In this document: positions 7,414-16,190 of the stretch, piece after piece
Position numbering within the stretch: the first letter of the stretch is position 1
Layout of the letters: every line of letters begins with the position of its first letter
Virus record (IMG/VR): IMGVR_UViG_3300022865_000425
Coordinates: 1 to 62,506 of that record
From: a virus
DNA: 62,506 bases
Reading direction: 5' to 3' (one strand)
Program-made: the position numbers and the translations under genes
Notes under the pieces: model-generated
Database searches by the model: none
Seen by the model: only the letters and a program-made list of their open reading frames with translations
Told to the model about the DNA's origin: nothing

Positions 7414-8139
7414 ATGGTAAATAATTTTGTGGACAAACTCGAAACATTTATTGCTAGTAATTCTGATTGCAGTCCTGACGTTAGTCAACTTCCTAGAGAT
7501 GCTGACTACGAATGGATTGTGACAGAAAGTAACCTGCCCTATATTCCTCTTTATATTCATGCACAATGGCCGGTGTTGCATGCAGAAGCCGAACGTGCTA
7601 CTTATCACGAACATAGGGATAACGACAGTAGCGGTTGGTCCAGTGTTTGTGTTCATGGTATTAGTCAAAGTTATACGGATCATTATGAATTATATACGGA
7701 ATACAAGGATTTGTCAAATAGAAATGTACCATATGACTGGACAGACATAGATGCTCCTTATACGAAACTGTGGTTAGCACAACACTTTCCATATGATGTT
7801 TATCACCGTGTTCGTTTTATGAAGGTTAAGCCGGGCGGATATATTTTACCACATACTGACGGCAACACATACGGATTAAATGCAGTAAACATAAGTTTAT
7901 GGAATCCTGACGGCTGCAAATTGGTAGTTAAAGACCAAGGTACTGTACCATTCAATCAAATGGGTAGTATATTTCTTTTTGCCAACAACTTTGAACATGC
8001 TGTTTTTAATGACAGTGAACATGATAGATATCATATGATTATACATGGTTACCCAGACGATTATAGAGTTGCTGAACGTTTTCGACAATTAGTCATTGAA
8101 GGTTACCGGTCCTTGTTGCCAAGGATCCATCAAGTCTAA
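7414..8139 (+). CDS. 2-oxoglutarate/Fe(II) oxygenase-like protein (AspH-like fold)
   Basis: 241 residues on the plus strand. A double-stranded beta-helix core shows the iron facial triad: FMKVKPGGYILPHTDGNTYG supplies HxD, and FLFANNFEHAVFNDSEHDRY supplies the distal His plus an Arg for the 2-oxoglutarate carboxylate. This order resembles the aspartyl/asparaginyl beta-hydroxylase group. Substrate unknown; could hydroxylate protein or nucleotide. The 3' end overlaps the convergent minus gene by 51 bases, which is unusual in so compact a genome. Confidence 0.65.
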   Translation: MVNNFVDKLETFIASNSDCSPDVSQLPRDADYEWIVTESNLPYIPLYIHAQWPVLHAEAERATYHEHRDNDSSGWSSVCVHGISQSYTDHYELYTEYKDLSNRNVPYDWTDIDAPYTKLWLAQHFPYDVYHRVRFMKVKPGGYILPHTDGNTYGLNAVNISLWNPDGCKLVVKDQGTVPFNQMGSIFLFANNFEHAVFNDSEHDRYHMIIHGYPDDYRVAERFRQLVIEGYRSLLPRIHQV

Positions 8140-9429
8140 CACAAAACGCTTACCAGTTGCGGTTAGCCCATCTATAAGACGTTGTCTATATTCGTATACC
8201 TTCTTTTTACCAACAGTAACTAATGCATACTCCATATAGAATGCATTGCTTAACCACACGTATGTGGTATCATTGTTGGCAACTATGTTAATTATCTGAT
8301 CCTGTCCTTCTTCGGTATACAAATTTAATAAACTGCATGGCTGATCCTTGGGTATCTGACTCCAGACAGCCTGAAAAACCTTAGGGGCTATGTTAATATT
8401 AGTTAACTGTCGAACAAGCTCGGTGTCGTATGCGCCTGGAGGATCACAACTCTCAAACTCAGGGTGTTCTTTAAGAAATTGCTGTACAGTTGCATTAAAG
8501 GTTCCAACTTCGCCCGACCAAGTGCTTAAATGCTGTTGAAATTGCACCGCGGCATCTGAAAAATCGCAAAAATTAATACTCAAAGGGTCTGTTTCGTTAG
8601 CATAATACATTGGTAGTAACCAAGGTTTTAAGCCGCTTGCTACACATATGAAGTTGTTTATACTAAAATCGATCTTGTCATTACCAACAGGTTCTGTGTT
8701 AAGAGGATAGAACTGGTGTTTTACGTTACGTGCTAGATGTTTAATAAGCCCAACATACCACTCCTGACTTGACTGTGACCCAGTATATTCACCTGTCTTT
8801 AAAAAATTATAAAACTCGTCGGACTCTATGTCTGGATATAAGTGAAACGTATTATCTCTTAGTTTTTGTGTTACGTTAATAATACTAAACCCCTTGTCTA
8901 AGAAGTTTTTAATTACCCAAGCACCAGTTTGCATTTCATGAACTTGAAATGTTCGCCGTCGCAACCCAGGTCTAAGGCTAACAGGTGTGTAATCATCGTG
9001 ATACGTGTCTTTACTGGGAATATAATCGAGTCCTGTAAACTGTTGCTCCTCGCCATCGTAGCCAAAGCGAGGTCTCCCCGCCTTAATCCAACTTGGGTAG
9101 TGTATGACAAAAAACTGCGGATGGAAATGTATGTACTGATCTTTAAAGTCCAGTAGGTGGCACATTAATTTTACATTATTTTCTTTGCAAACGGCAATGG
9201 CTTTGTCGTACATGTTTCTGTCTTGACTACAGTGCCCAAGACTAACAACAACGACCCATTCAGAATCTGCCGATACTTCTGCAAATGCTTGGTCTAAATC
9301 AGAACTTTCTAATACCTGAAAGTCAGTATCGAACGGCAACTGTTGATGAAACTGTGCAATGTCCTTGATACGCTCTTGGTATTCTGGATCACAATCTGCT
9401 ATAGGGTTATAACGTATTAGATATTTCAT
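8089..9429 (-). CDS. Large phage hypothetical protein, 446 aa
   Basis: Not recognised. Soluble, no signal peptide. N-terminus MKYLIRYNPIADCDPEYQ and a Rossmann-like WVVVVSLGHCSQDRNMYDKA suggest an alpha/beta fold; later FQVHEMQTGAWVIKNFLDKG and SINNFICVASGLKPWLLPMYY are aromatic-rich. The ATG at 9429 overlaps the upstream stop (ATGA), so it is preferred to the in-frame upstream start. Lies in a block of sugar- and nucleotide-handling genes, so a modification role is possible. It overlaps the convergent plus gene by 51 bases. Confidence 0.6.
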   Translation of the reverse strand: MKYLIRYNPIADCDPEYQERIKDIAQFHQQLPFDTDFQVLESSDLDQAFAEVSADSEWVVVVSLGHCSQDRNMYDKAIAVCKENNVKLMCHLLDFKDQYIHFHPQFFVIHYPSWIKAGRPRFGYDGEEQQFTGLDYIPSKDTYHDDYTPVSLRPGLRRRTFQVHEMQTGAWVIKNFLDKGFSIINVTQKLRDNTFHLYPDIESDEFYNFLKTGEYTGSQSSQEWYVGLIKHLARNVKHQFYPLNTEPVGNDKIDFSINNFICVASGLKPWLLPMYYANETDPLSINFCDFSDAAVQFQQHLSTWSGEVGTFNATVQQFLKEHPEFESCDPPGAYDTELVRQLTNINIAPKVFQAVWSQIPKDQPCSLLNLYTEEGQDQIINIVANNDTTYVWLSNAFYMEYALVTVGKKKVYEYRQRLIDGLTATGKRFVLDLMDPWQQGPVTFND

Positions 9430-10211
9430 TCTACTCTTAATTGTTGAACAAAGTCCCACTCTGGGCCTGGCAACTCTTTAGCAGTTGCAAGTATGACTCT
9501 ACCATAACACACACGTGGATCATGTGGCCAATTTATATTATATTTACGAAGGAAGTATGCTTGGTGTTGATAAAACCATTCCACAAACCCGTGTCTGTTT
9601 TCGTATATATGACTGTTGTCTGTAAACCACCACATACAACCACTAGTAACGTCTTCCTGTATACGACAACTTGTTGACAAACTTGTGTCATCTTTGTAGT
9701 ACCAAGTATTGTGTGGTGTTCTGCCTACATGACTAAAGTCTGCTTCTAGGTAATTCTCACAAGGTTCAGTTGTATAACACTTGTAATCATCTGGCTCCAT
9801 TTTAATTCTCTTACCTGGCGGAACCCACTGTACCTTTTTAAACACTACTTCTCTTGGCCCTTCCCATAAACTCTCCAAATAGTGTATGTCGTTGTGTAGT
9901 GTTAATAGTTTGTCTGCTTGTTTGTGATTGTCTTCTATGTACCTGTGTATTGCATTGACTGAGTCTTGATTAATCACACTAAAGTCTAATTCAGGAATGG
10001 ATTCTATATGTGTGCTAATCCTCGCTTTATATATGTCAGGATCTTCTTCTAATCGTCTAGGGAAGCCAAAGTCGTTGGGGGGACCTTCAATAGTTTTTAT
10101 ACACTCTGCCCACTTCTGTGCATAACTGTGGTTGTTTAATTTAAACTCTACGTCTATGGTGTCTGTAACACGTTCAATATGACTTAGTGTTATGATTGCT
10201 CGTTTATACAT
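9426..10211 (-). CDS. Conserved phage hypothetical protein, 261 aa
   Basis: Not recognised. Distinctive stretches are LLTLHNDIHYLESLWEGP, a middle PPGKRIKMEPDDYKCYT and DFSHVGRTPHNTWYYKDD, plus several Trp/His-rich segments and a CRIQEDVTSGCMWWF pair of cysteines. A His/Asp-rich, aromatic composition suggests an enzyme rather than a structural protein, but I can give no reaction. It overlaps the next gene by four bases and follows folE by 15 bases. Confidence 0.55.
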   Translation of the reverse strand: MYKRAIITLSHIERVTDTIDVEFKLNNHSYAQKWAECIKTIEGPPNDFGFPRRLEEDPDIYKARISTHIESIPELDFSVINQDSVNAIHRYIEDNHKQADKLLTLHNDIHYLESLWEGPREVVFKKVQWVPPGKRIKMEPDDYKCYTTEPCENYLEADFSHVGRTPHNTWYYKDDTSLSTSCRIQEDVTSGCMWWFTDNSHIYENRHGFVEWFYQHQAYFLRKYNINWPHDPRVCYGRVILATAKELPGPEWDFVQQLRVE

Positions 10212-10226
10212 CTACAGTAATAGAGG

Positions 10227-10907
10227 TTATCTATGACCCTTCATGTTCATAACGATATCGTAAAACTCTTTCTTAAGAGGAGCATGATCATCAAACGCAC
10301 CACGCATAATAGCAGTAGTCATATCTGACTCATGTTCTTTAACACCTCTATGAGTCATACAGTGATGTTCTGCTTTAACTATAACAGCAATGTTAGGAGT
10401 CTTTGCATACTTAATTAATTCTTCTGCAATCTGTGTGGTCATCTCTTCCTGTATTTGAGGACGCTCTGCAATGTGATGCACAAGACGATTAAACTTGCTT
10501 AGTCCGATAACTTCATCTTCTGGCAGTACACCAATCCAACACTTACCTACAATATTCTGAAAGTGATGTGCGCAAGTTGACCTAACGCTAATGGGACCGC
10601 TTACATACAAACTCTTGTAACCCATGTTGGGAAAACTTGTTATTCTTGGACGAGGCACATACCTACCATTGAAAGTTTCATGTACAAACATCTTAGCAAC
10701 ACGTTTAGCAGTTTCCTGTGTGTTGTGGTCATTGTCTGTGTCAATAACGAGTGCATCTAATACATTCTGCATTGCATCTTGTACTTCTGTTTGAAGACTG
10801 TCTAGTTCACCTTCTTTAATATATTCACTGATATTGTCGTTAGAATGGAATCTAACACCTGCGACTTTAAGACGTTGTCTAATTACTTCTGCTGTTGATA
10901 GTTTCAT
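10227..10907 (-). CDS. folE: GTP cyclohydrolase I
   Basis: 226 residues. FolE opens GTP to dihydroneopterin triphosphate, the first step to folate and to the 7-deazaguanine pathway. Zinc ligands are seen in STCAHHF (Cys112, His115) and HHCMTHRGVKEH (Cys183), with GLSKFNRLVHHIAERPQIQE and MTTQIAEEL as expected for the tunnel-fold enzyme. Length is normal. A sigma70 promoter lies upstream with an SD-like GGAG in the leader, so folE is expected to be early. With queE and the QueD-like gene it would channel GTP to preQ0-type bases. Confidence 0.95.
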   Translation of the reverse strand: MKLSTAEVIRQRLKVAGVRFHSNDNISEYIKEGELDSLQTEVQDAMQNVLDALVIDTDNDHNTQETAKRVAKMFVHETFNGRYVPRPRITSFPNMGYKSLYVSGPISVRSTCAHHFQNIVGKCWIGVLPEDEVIGLSKFNRLVHHIAERPQIQEEMTTQIAEELIKYAKTPNIAVIVKAEHHCMTHRGVKEHESDMTTAIMRGAFDDHAPLKKEFYDIVMNMKGHR

Positions 10908-10950
10908 TGTATCTCCGAGTTAACAAGAGGGGGAGTCTCTTTAATGTTGT

Positions 10951-10979
10951 ATTATACGATATTTAGATAATCAAGTCAA
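10951..10979 (-). promoter_or_regulatory. Sigma70 promoter TTGACT-N17-TATAAT for folE
   Basis: -35 (five of six) at 10974-10979 overlapping the upstream gene's stop; perfect -10 at 10951-10956; spacer 17. Leader of about 40 bases to the folE ATG. Confidence 0.82.
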
Positions 10980-11596
10980 TGTTTAATATTAAGTTGTCTA
11001 CAGTCTGGGTAGTTGTAATGGTGATCTTCTTGAATTGTTAAGAGTTCGTTGACCAGACGGAAGCCTGCTACTTCGCACTGTTCTGGAGTCATATAGTAAT
11101 GGAAGCCTGGCTCCCAGTCTGTTTGTTCTGACCACTTTTGGTGACTAAACAAGTCTCTGCCATCGTAACGCATGCGGCTTGCACGTTCGTATAGCTCTTT
11201 GTCGTCAGTTAATATAGCACCACCAAAGCCCAATGGTAGTGGTTTGGTCCTACCAAAACTTAAACATTGGGTTTGTCCTGGTTCGTACATGTCACGCTCT
11301 AAGAACCTAGCACAGTCCCATATATTAGTGTTATGAAATTGATATTTGCCACGCCATTGCTCGTCTATCAACTCGTAAGCTATGTCGAGTTTGTGCATGG
11401 TCATCACAACACTCACATAGGTAAATGCTGTAAATCTAACAGGTTCTGTGGGTGGTCGTAATCTAAGTGCTATTTCTATTGCGTGGGTGCATCTATCAGT
11501 TGTTACTGCGTAAGGTGCGCCAGTGTATGCGGCTAGTTCCTGTTCGAAATCACGTATAGGTTGCCAGGGACTGACGTCCTCATCATACGTTTCCAT
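10976..11596 (-). CDS. DegT/DnrJ/EryC1-type aminotransferase, large-domain only
   Basis: 206 residues resembling the PLP-binding domain of sugar aminotransferases: FEQELAAYTGAPYAVTTDRC at the N-terminus, an FTAFTYVSVV segment, and SFGRTKPLPLGFGGAILTDD with Lys118 in the position of the Schiff-base lysine. Family enzymes are about 370 residues; the C-terminal small domain is absent, ending in a different tail. It may be a reduced but functional form (dimer active sites) or act in sugar-nucleotide synthesis with the nearby glycosyltransferase and oxidoreductase genes. Activity is uncertain because of the truncation. Confidence 0.72.
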   Translation of the reverse strand: METYDEDVSPWQPIRDFEQELAAYTGAPYAVTTDRCTHAIEIALRLRPPTEPVRFTAFTYVSVVMTMHKLDIAYELIDEQWRGKYQFHNTNIWDCARFLERDMYEPGQTQCLSFGRTKPLPLGFGGAILTDDKELYERASRMRYDGRDLFSHQKWSEQTDWEPGFHYYMTPEQCEVAGFRLVNELLTIQEDHHYNYPDCRQLNIKH

Positions 11597-12149
11597 ATCG
11601 ACCTACGTTTTCCCAAGGGTAAACTAACCAAATATCTTCTTCCATTTTATTTACTTCGTCGCCGTGATAGCTGACGTGTTGGAAATTACTAGACAAGTTT
11701 TCCGTTAGTACTGCAAACCTAACATTGTGTTCCCAGACAGTCCCCCAACTGGATTCCTCAGGGTAACAACATTGTTGCCACTGATGTTTAAGGTAATTAA
11801 ATGTAGCACCAGAATCATTAATGTCGTCCACAATAAGAATGTTTTTTCGTTGTGAGATATCCCATCGTGTTTTCAATACTACTTGTTCAGTTTCCGACAC
11901 ATACCCAAATGCTTGTCGTGCAAGTTGACAATTAGTTTCGTTCTCCTCACCAGGCTTGTTGTCTCGTAGTTTAATTTTTAGTGACTCGCATTGAACATCT
12001 AACATATTGCTAATAATAGTAGCAGGGATATTACCACCACGTGTGAGACCAACTACGATGTCCGGCTTGTAGTTAGATTTATACATGTCTATAACTAGCT
12101 CTGTACATATGGTTTCAACGTCCCGCCATGAATAATATTTCTTACGCAT
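11583..12149 (-). CDS. Phosphoribosyltransferase-like protein
   Basis: 188 residues with a type I PRTase fold: PDIVVGLTRGGNIPATIIS and the PRPP-binding signature NILIVDDINDSGATF, which carries the two acidic residues and the P-loop. Family members salvage purine or pyrimidine bases with PRPP. The hood region is divergent, so the base (hypoxanthine, guanine or a deazaguanine) cannot be told. GGAGC precedes the ATG. Overlaps neighbours by 14 and 8 bases. Confidence 0.8.
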   Translation of the reverse strand: MRKKYYSWRDVETICTELVIDMYKSNYKPDIVVGLTRGGNIPATIISNMLDVQCESLKIKLRDNKPGEENETNCQLARQAFGYVSETEQVVLKTRWDISQRKNILIVDDINDSGATFNYLKHQWQQCCYPEESSWGTVWEHNVRFAVLTENLSSNFQHVSYHGDEVNKMEEDIWLVYPWENVGRYGNV

Positions 12150-13230
12150 GCTTGCTCCTGTCTCTAATAGTTGAAATTAATTTACTGCATCCAAAGTACT
12201 CGTCTTTAAGTTTCGTTAATTGTTGTTCCAGTGCTGGCAAATAGTCACTGTGGTTTTCCATAACTATAGTAATGGCATCACATAGATCAGTCTTGTGTTT
12301 CTGGTAACTGTCCCAGTTAGTAGTCCATTCGCTTGGATACTTAAATTTGTCTACAGCCATTTCACTGTAACTTAGCCTGCCAGGCACCATGGGAACAGCA
12401 TTAACTAATGCGCCTTCATACCAACTTATACCAAGTGTTTCTTGCAAGTTAGCACTAAACACAATTTTAGCCGACCCTAATAAAGTATGGTACTCGTCTT
12501 TGCTAAGTTGCTGTTCTTGACACATCACAAACTTGTATTGTGGCAGGGACTTTTGCAGGTCTTTAAATATCTCTGGTTGTTTTTCTGGAGCAATACGATG
12601 TGGGAAAAGTATTATGTCTCGTTTTTCTAAATTACTGTATGGCGCAAGAGTTTCTACCATATACTCCATGGGCCAACCAGTGCGAGTTATCTTGCCATCA
12701 CTAAACATTCCATCAGCCCATATAATACGCTCAGGATAATTGAGTGTGTTGTGAAACATTTTGATATGAAACACACTAGCAAAGAAGTTATGATCAAACA
12801 CTTCGTACATACTTTTTTCAGCATGTCTGACCCAAGGCTTGTCACCAATAAGTCTTCCTAAAAAGTCTTCTGGATCATAACTACCAGCATGCCACATACC
12901 ACCTATTTTTATGTTGACACCCAACAACTCTGCCATATACTTTAACTGTATAACAGTAGGGTTCCAAGCATCGGTATAAAGGAAGTAGTCACCGTCTTTA
13001 ACTTTACCAGCACAAAATAATTCACCTATCTGTTCTAGTTGTTTAGACTTGTACACATTGGTACCACCAAAGTTTAAGAACGCACCTGGTGTTGTTGCCT
13101 GTGGAGTATCACCACCACTAATTACTGTGACTTCCTCCGTCAGTTCTCTCCGTAGGAGATCTGGCACATGGTGTTTCCATTGTTTAGTATAACGTGTATC
13201 CAAACCTTCTAGGTCTACTAGATATATCAA
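12142..13230 (-). CDS. GT-B family glycosyltransferase
   Basis: 362 residues. The C-terminal half has the group 1 (GT4-like) nucleotide-sugar domain: DIILFPHRIAPEKQPEIFKD, YKFVMCQEQQLSKDEYHTLL, and GSAKIVFSANLQETLGISWY with the E-x7-E-type region LQETLGISWYEGALVNAVPM. The N-terminal half has an acceptor-type Rossmann fold including IGGMWHAGSYDPEDFLG. Target unknown: phage DNA, virion or host surface glycan. Grouped with the PRTase and aminotransferase genes. Confidence 0.82.
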   Translation of the reverse strand: MIYLVDLEGLDTRYTKQWKHHVPDLLRRELTEEVTVISGGDTPQATTPGAFLNFGGTNVYKSKQLEQIGELFCAGKVKDGDYFLYTDAWNPTVIQLKYMAELLGVNIKIGGMWHAGSYDPEDFLGRLIGDKPWVRHAEKSMYEVFDHNFFASVFHIKMFHNTLNYPERIIWADGMFSDGKITRTGWPMEYMVETLAPYSNLEKRDIILFPHRIAPEKQPEIFKDLQKSLPQYKFVMCQEQQLSKDEYHTLLGSAKIVFSANLQETLGISWYEGALVNAVPMVPGRLSYSEMAVDKFKYPSEWTTNWDSYQKHKTDLCDAITIVMENHSDYLPALEQQLTKLKDEYFGCSKLISTIRDRSKHA

Positions 13231-13439
13231 CGACGCCTCTGCTTATAGTTGTAGTTGCCGTTGTCGTTTCTATTCCCACGTTGTAGTTTGTTTTGCATAC
13301 GTTCCCAATTAGTACCTCTGCGATACATATCTGCTTCGTCAAACTTGCAATAGTGCATCCTGCAGTAATCTGCGTATGCCTCTAAATCTTCAAAAATACG
13401 TGTTACTTTGGGCGTCATGCCTGTTTTTGGCTTAGCCAT
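13227..13439 (-). CDS. Small basic protein, 70 aa
   Basis: Not recognised. Contains IFEDLEAYADYCRMHYCKFD (three cysteines/aromatics) and a strongly basic, Asn-rich tail NRNDNGNYNYKQRRR. It lies one base from the QueD-like gene and overlaps the glycosyltransferase start by four bases. Possibly nucleic-acid binding from its charge. Confidence 0.6.
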   Translation of the reverse strand: MAKPKTGMTPKVTRIFEDLEAYADYCRMHYCKFDEADMYRRGTNWERMQNKLQRGNRNDNGNYNYKQRRR

Positions 13440-13440
13440 C

Positions 13441-13875
13441 TTAATTCTCCTTGTGGTACTTTATGAAACTTCCGTTTTCGCCATCTTCACTAACGTCAAT
13501 CCAGATGTTACGTCTTGGATAACGAGTTGCAATTTGCAAGAATAGATCATTAGATATCATTTCACATGACTTGTGGTCTAACTCTAATACGCTATTTTCA
13601 TATAAACGTTGTAGCCAACGCTTAAACTGTATAAATTCTATGTCTCTATCGTCATGGAATATTTCTATCCAGACTTTAAAGTGAAATATGTGTCTGTGTG
13701 GTACACCTAAAAAACTAACATCGTCCCAGTCACCTGTTGCTAGTTTAGGATCTGTGTCTGCACCAGGATAGCAATGAATACCTTCCTTACGAAAAGTTAC
13801 CCATATCATCTTGCTTGCATTATTTGCTTGCTTGAGTAGTTTCTCTGCCACTGCCATTGCTCGTTGTTCTTCCAT
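13441..13875 (-). CDS. queD: QueD/6-pyruvoyltetrahydropterin synthase-like T-fold protein
   Basis: 144 residues. QueD makes 6-carboxy-5,6,7,8-tetrahydropterin from dihydroneopterin triphosphate. Seen: FRKEGIHCYPGA (His34), VPHRHIFHFKVWIEI (His60, His62) as the three zinc ligands, LELDHKSCEMISND (Asp100-His101 of the LDHK motif and the Glu of the T-fold), and IWIDVSEDGENG near the C-terminus. Spacing and order match the family although overall identity seems low. It completes folE-queD-queE. A deviation from canonical HxGHxH leaves activity to be tested. Confidence 0.78.
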   Translation of the reverse strand: MEEQRAMAVAEKLLKQANNASKMIWVTFRKEGIHCYPGADTDPKLATGDWDDVSFLGVPHRHIFHFKVWIEIFHDDRDIEFIQFKRWLQRLYENSVLELDHKSCEMISNDLFLQIATRYPRRNIWIDVSEDGENGSFIKYHKEN

Positions 13876-14243
13876 TAGTCAGTTTCCTGTAAAGGGTCTA
13901 AGAACATATACAGTTGATCAAACAACCAAAAACTTTGACCGTAGCCAAGTATACATGCGACTTGTAAAGTCATTTCAAATACCACCCAGCCGTTAGCGTT
14001 GGGGTCTAACATTACTACTATTGTGTTATCTGGGTAATTATCTTTTAAGTTTGGACCTTGCCAAAATAGTATTAATCCCTTCTCTTCTGTTAATTTAACA
14101 ATACTCTCTGCAGAATAGCACTCTACAGGCTTATGCAATGTTTCCGGATCTTCCAATGTTTCCTGATCTGCATTTGGCAGTTCTTGTGCATTAGCGATAC
14201 TGCAACAAACAACTAAAACACTAAGTAAAAAAACTTTTACCAT
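13875..14243 (-). CDS. Secreted phage protein, 122 aa (paralogue of 62031-62393)
   Basis: Sec signal peptide MVKVFLLSVLVVCCSIANA. The mature part carries KPVECYSAESIVKLTEEKG, ILFWQGPNLKDNYPDNTIVV, a WVVFEM strand, and the end VACILGYGQSFWLFD. The protein at 62031-62393 has the same order: KPVNCWSLMYVLEGIKAQG, NVVWQAQ, WVLLEL, IACVLGAGDSFILLD. They are paralogues 48 kb apart. One conserved cysteine pair could form a disulfide in the periplasm. Function unknown. Confidence 0.72.
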   Translation of the reverse strand: MVKVFLLSVLVVCCSIANAQELPNADQETLEDPETLHKPVECYSAESIVKLTEEKGLILFWQGPNLKDNYPDNTIVVMLDPNANGWVVFEMTLQVACILGYGQSFWLFDQLYMFLDPLQETD

Positions 14244-15130
14244 TCTATGTATCCTCTGCTGTATCCTACTGGTCTGTTGACCCCATCTTCGAATGCTTTT
14301 TGCCAGTCTGTATGTCTATTATAACTGGTTGTCCAAAATGAGTCAACTTCTAACACACCTTTTGATATCCATACCTCTGCTAATTTCATACATTTGATAA
14401 AGTTGGGGTTACGTGGACTTGGGAATGTTACTGTTACTGCTTTCCATAACAAGTTGTTTAAGTTCATATTAACCTGCATGTTGGAGCCTACGATAATTAG
14501 CGCATTCTCTTTATATATGGGGTCTGTAAATGTTTTAGTGTCACCCTTAAGGTCGATGATAATATCGTACTCTCCAGTAGGAGCAGTCTGTAACTTGTCG
14601 CCCCATAGATGTTGGTTACTTGAGCCCACAACATCTATATCAAAGTCTACATTACGTTGTTGTAACGTGGTATATGCACAATATGCTAGGAAGCCACTGC
14701 CCTTGATAAGCAGTCTTGAACCCTCATCTTGGCGTAACTGTATCTGTTGTAAGTTCTGTTCGACAACATTTATACCGCATGCAACGGGCTCTAATATGTA
14801 GTCCGGACTTGCTTCTGGCACAATCACATACTCGTTGCGCTTTACGTTATAGTAATCTGCATAAGCAGGTTCACCACGAGTAGCGACAATGTCACCAACA
14901 TTAACGTCTGTAACGTGCTTACCAATCTTAGTAACTTGCCCTAAGCCTTCGTGCCCGCTCATGTGTATCGGCAACGGACCAAACTGACCAGTCATCATGT
15001 CTATATCACTACGACACACGCCAGTCATAATGGCTTTAACTTCTATCTCAGTATCGGTGATTTCAGGCTTGGACCAGACCGTTTCGGCAAATGTACCGTT
15101 ACCGTCTGTAACTAATAGTTTGACATCCAT
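14237..15130 (-). CDS. Zinc-dependent medium-chain dehydrogenase-like protein
   Basis: 297 residues of the alcohol-dehydrogenase superfamily. GVCRSDIDMMTGQFG and MSGHEGLGQVTKIGKHVTDV supply the catalytic-zinc Cys and His, and VGDIVATRGEP the following beta turn. The four-cysteine structural zinc loop is missing. A Rossmann segment SRLLIKGSGFLAYCAYTT holds the nucleotide. The ATG at 15130 is coupled to the upstream stop (TAATG). Paired with the Gfo/Idh-like gene, it suggests oxidation of a sugar or polyol, possibly for a nucleotide sugar. Substrate unknown. Confidence 0.82.
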   Translation of the reverse strand: MDVKLLVTDGNGTFAETVWSKPEITDTEIEVKAIMTGVCRSDIDMMTGQFGPLPIHMSGHEGLGQVTKIGKHVTDVNVGDIVATRGEPAYADYYNVKRNEYVIVPEASPDYILEPVACGINVVEQNLQQIQLRQDEGSRLLIKGSGFLAYCAYTTLQQRNVDFDIDVVGSSNQHLWGDKLQTAPTGEYDIIIDLKGDTKTFTDPIYKENALIIVGSNMQVNMNLNNLLWKAVTVTFPSPRNPNFIKCMKLAEVWISKGVLEVDSFWTTSYNRHTDWQKAFEDGVNRPVGYSRGYIEW

Positions 15131-16011
15131 TATAAGTTTTGAATTTGTTTGTGTATCCACAAGTCTTTTTCCAGTTGATCTTGCCAGAAACCTTCTGTGT
15201 TACGATTATAGATACAGTCTCGTATCATATTCTCGTATGCTAGTTCTGGGCATAATCCTAGTTTAAACGTGTAGTCCGGGTTAGAGAAAATTATATTACG
15301 TTTATCAGATTGTGTGTCACGCCAATCGGCGGTTAGTTTATATTTGTTAATAGAAAATTTACATAAGTCGTCTACATTGTAAACGCCATTAGTATTTACT
15401 TCCCCGTAATCAGTGTTGGATAATTCTGACAACTCATAACGTCTGTGTGCTAGTGCTTGTGTTGGTTCTGCTTGACGCCAATCGTCATCAAATGCCATAT
15501 ATAAACTTAGTAGATGTGGCATAAGGTCTCTACTAACACCACCAAATGCGAGGTCCATCGTGGTAAACCAAGTACCCGGACTAGGTACTCTATCTTTGTT
15601 TATCCAATTAAGCTCAACAGATTCTGCTTGTTGCGCATGTTCACGTAGTTCTTTGATATTACTACGCCACATGTTATTTTTAACAAGTATAAACTTTGTG
15701 TCAGGATGCCTATCTACTAACTGTTGCCATTCGTCAGCAGTTCTAACACCTGGCTTCTCTACAAATACAATATCACAGTAGGGTGCTATTGTATCTGCTA
15801 CACTATAATGTGTAAAGTTTGGTGTGCATACGTGTCCCGTAACAAACTTGCCATTTAAACTTAGCTCTTGAGATGTCAGAGATTTTGATAAGTCGGTATA
15901 AGTAGGATTCTTGGCACTGTCAGTGTCAACAGTTACTACTTCATTACCAATGTGTTCTAAGACAGACTTATATAGATTGCCTATACCTAACCCGACTACA
16001 ATGCTTTTCAT
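15130..16011 (-). CDS. Gfo/Idh/MocA-type oxidoreductase
   Basis: 293 residues. N-terminal Rossmann fold with IVVGLGIGNLY, then VEKPGVRTADEW, the conserved EKP motif that follows the nicotinamide site in this family, and MDLAFGGVSRDLMPHLLSLY, where the family's GG..D..H motif is found. Likely an NAD(P)-dependent sugar dehydrogenase or reductase working with the neighbouring dehydrogenase and aminotransferase. Operon overlaps on both sides. Confidence 0.8.
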   Translation of the reverse strand: MKSIVVGLGIGNLYKSVLEHIGNEVVTVDTDSAKNPTYTDLSKSLTSQELSLNGKFVTGHVCTPNFTHYSVADTIAPYCDIVFVEKPGVRTADEWQQLVDRHPDTKFILVKNNMWRSNIKELREHAQQAESVELNWINKDRVPSPGTWFTTMDLAFGGVSRDLMPHLLSLYMAFDDDWRQAEPTQALAHRRYELSELSNTDYGEVNTNGVYNVDDLCKFSINKYKLTADWRDTQSDKRNIIFSNPDYTFKLGLCPELAYENMIRDCIYNRNTEGFWQDQLEKDLWIHKQIQNL

Positions 16012-16181
16012 TTATCCACAGTTTTAAGATGTTGTAGTTCGTCCTTAATCAGCAACTTCTGTTTCTTAATTGTTTTTACTCTCTGTTCCTGAACATGCGG
16101 ATGTCCGTTAACTAGAAAGCAAAGTTCTTGTTCTAGCTCTTGGTGTTTTTCATAGAGTGCTTCAAGTCTATTAGATAACAT
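16008..16181 (-). CDS. Small coiled-coil protein, YdcH/DUF465-like
   Basis: 57 residues. LEALYEKHQELEQELCFLV and TIKKQKLLIKDELQHLKT match the two halves of the YdcH/SlyX-like DUF465 pattern (H..LD..I..LE ... LKK.KL.LKDE). A predicted antiparallel coiled coil; function in bacteria unknown. The stop overlaps the next ATG (ATGA), and the preceding gene ends nine bases before, so it is an operon member. Confidence 0.7.
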   Translation of the reverse strand: MLSNRLEALYEKHQELEQELCFLVNGHPHVQEQRVKTIKKQKLLIKDELQHLKTVDK

Positions 16182-16190
16182 TTTATTCTC

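Noticed and set aside
7381-7683. 100-aa minus-strand ORF
   Set aside because: It is antisense to the oxygenase-like gene at 7414-8139, which shows an intact iron triad; the minus frame has no recognisable motif.
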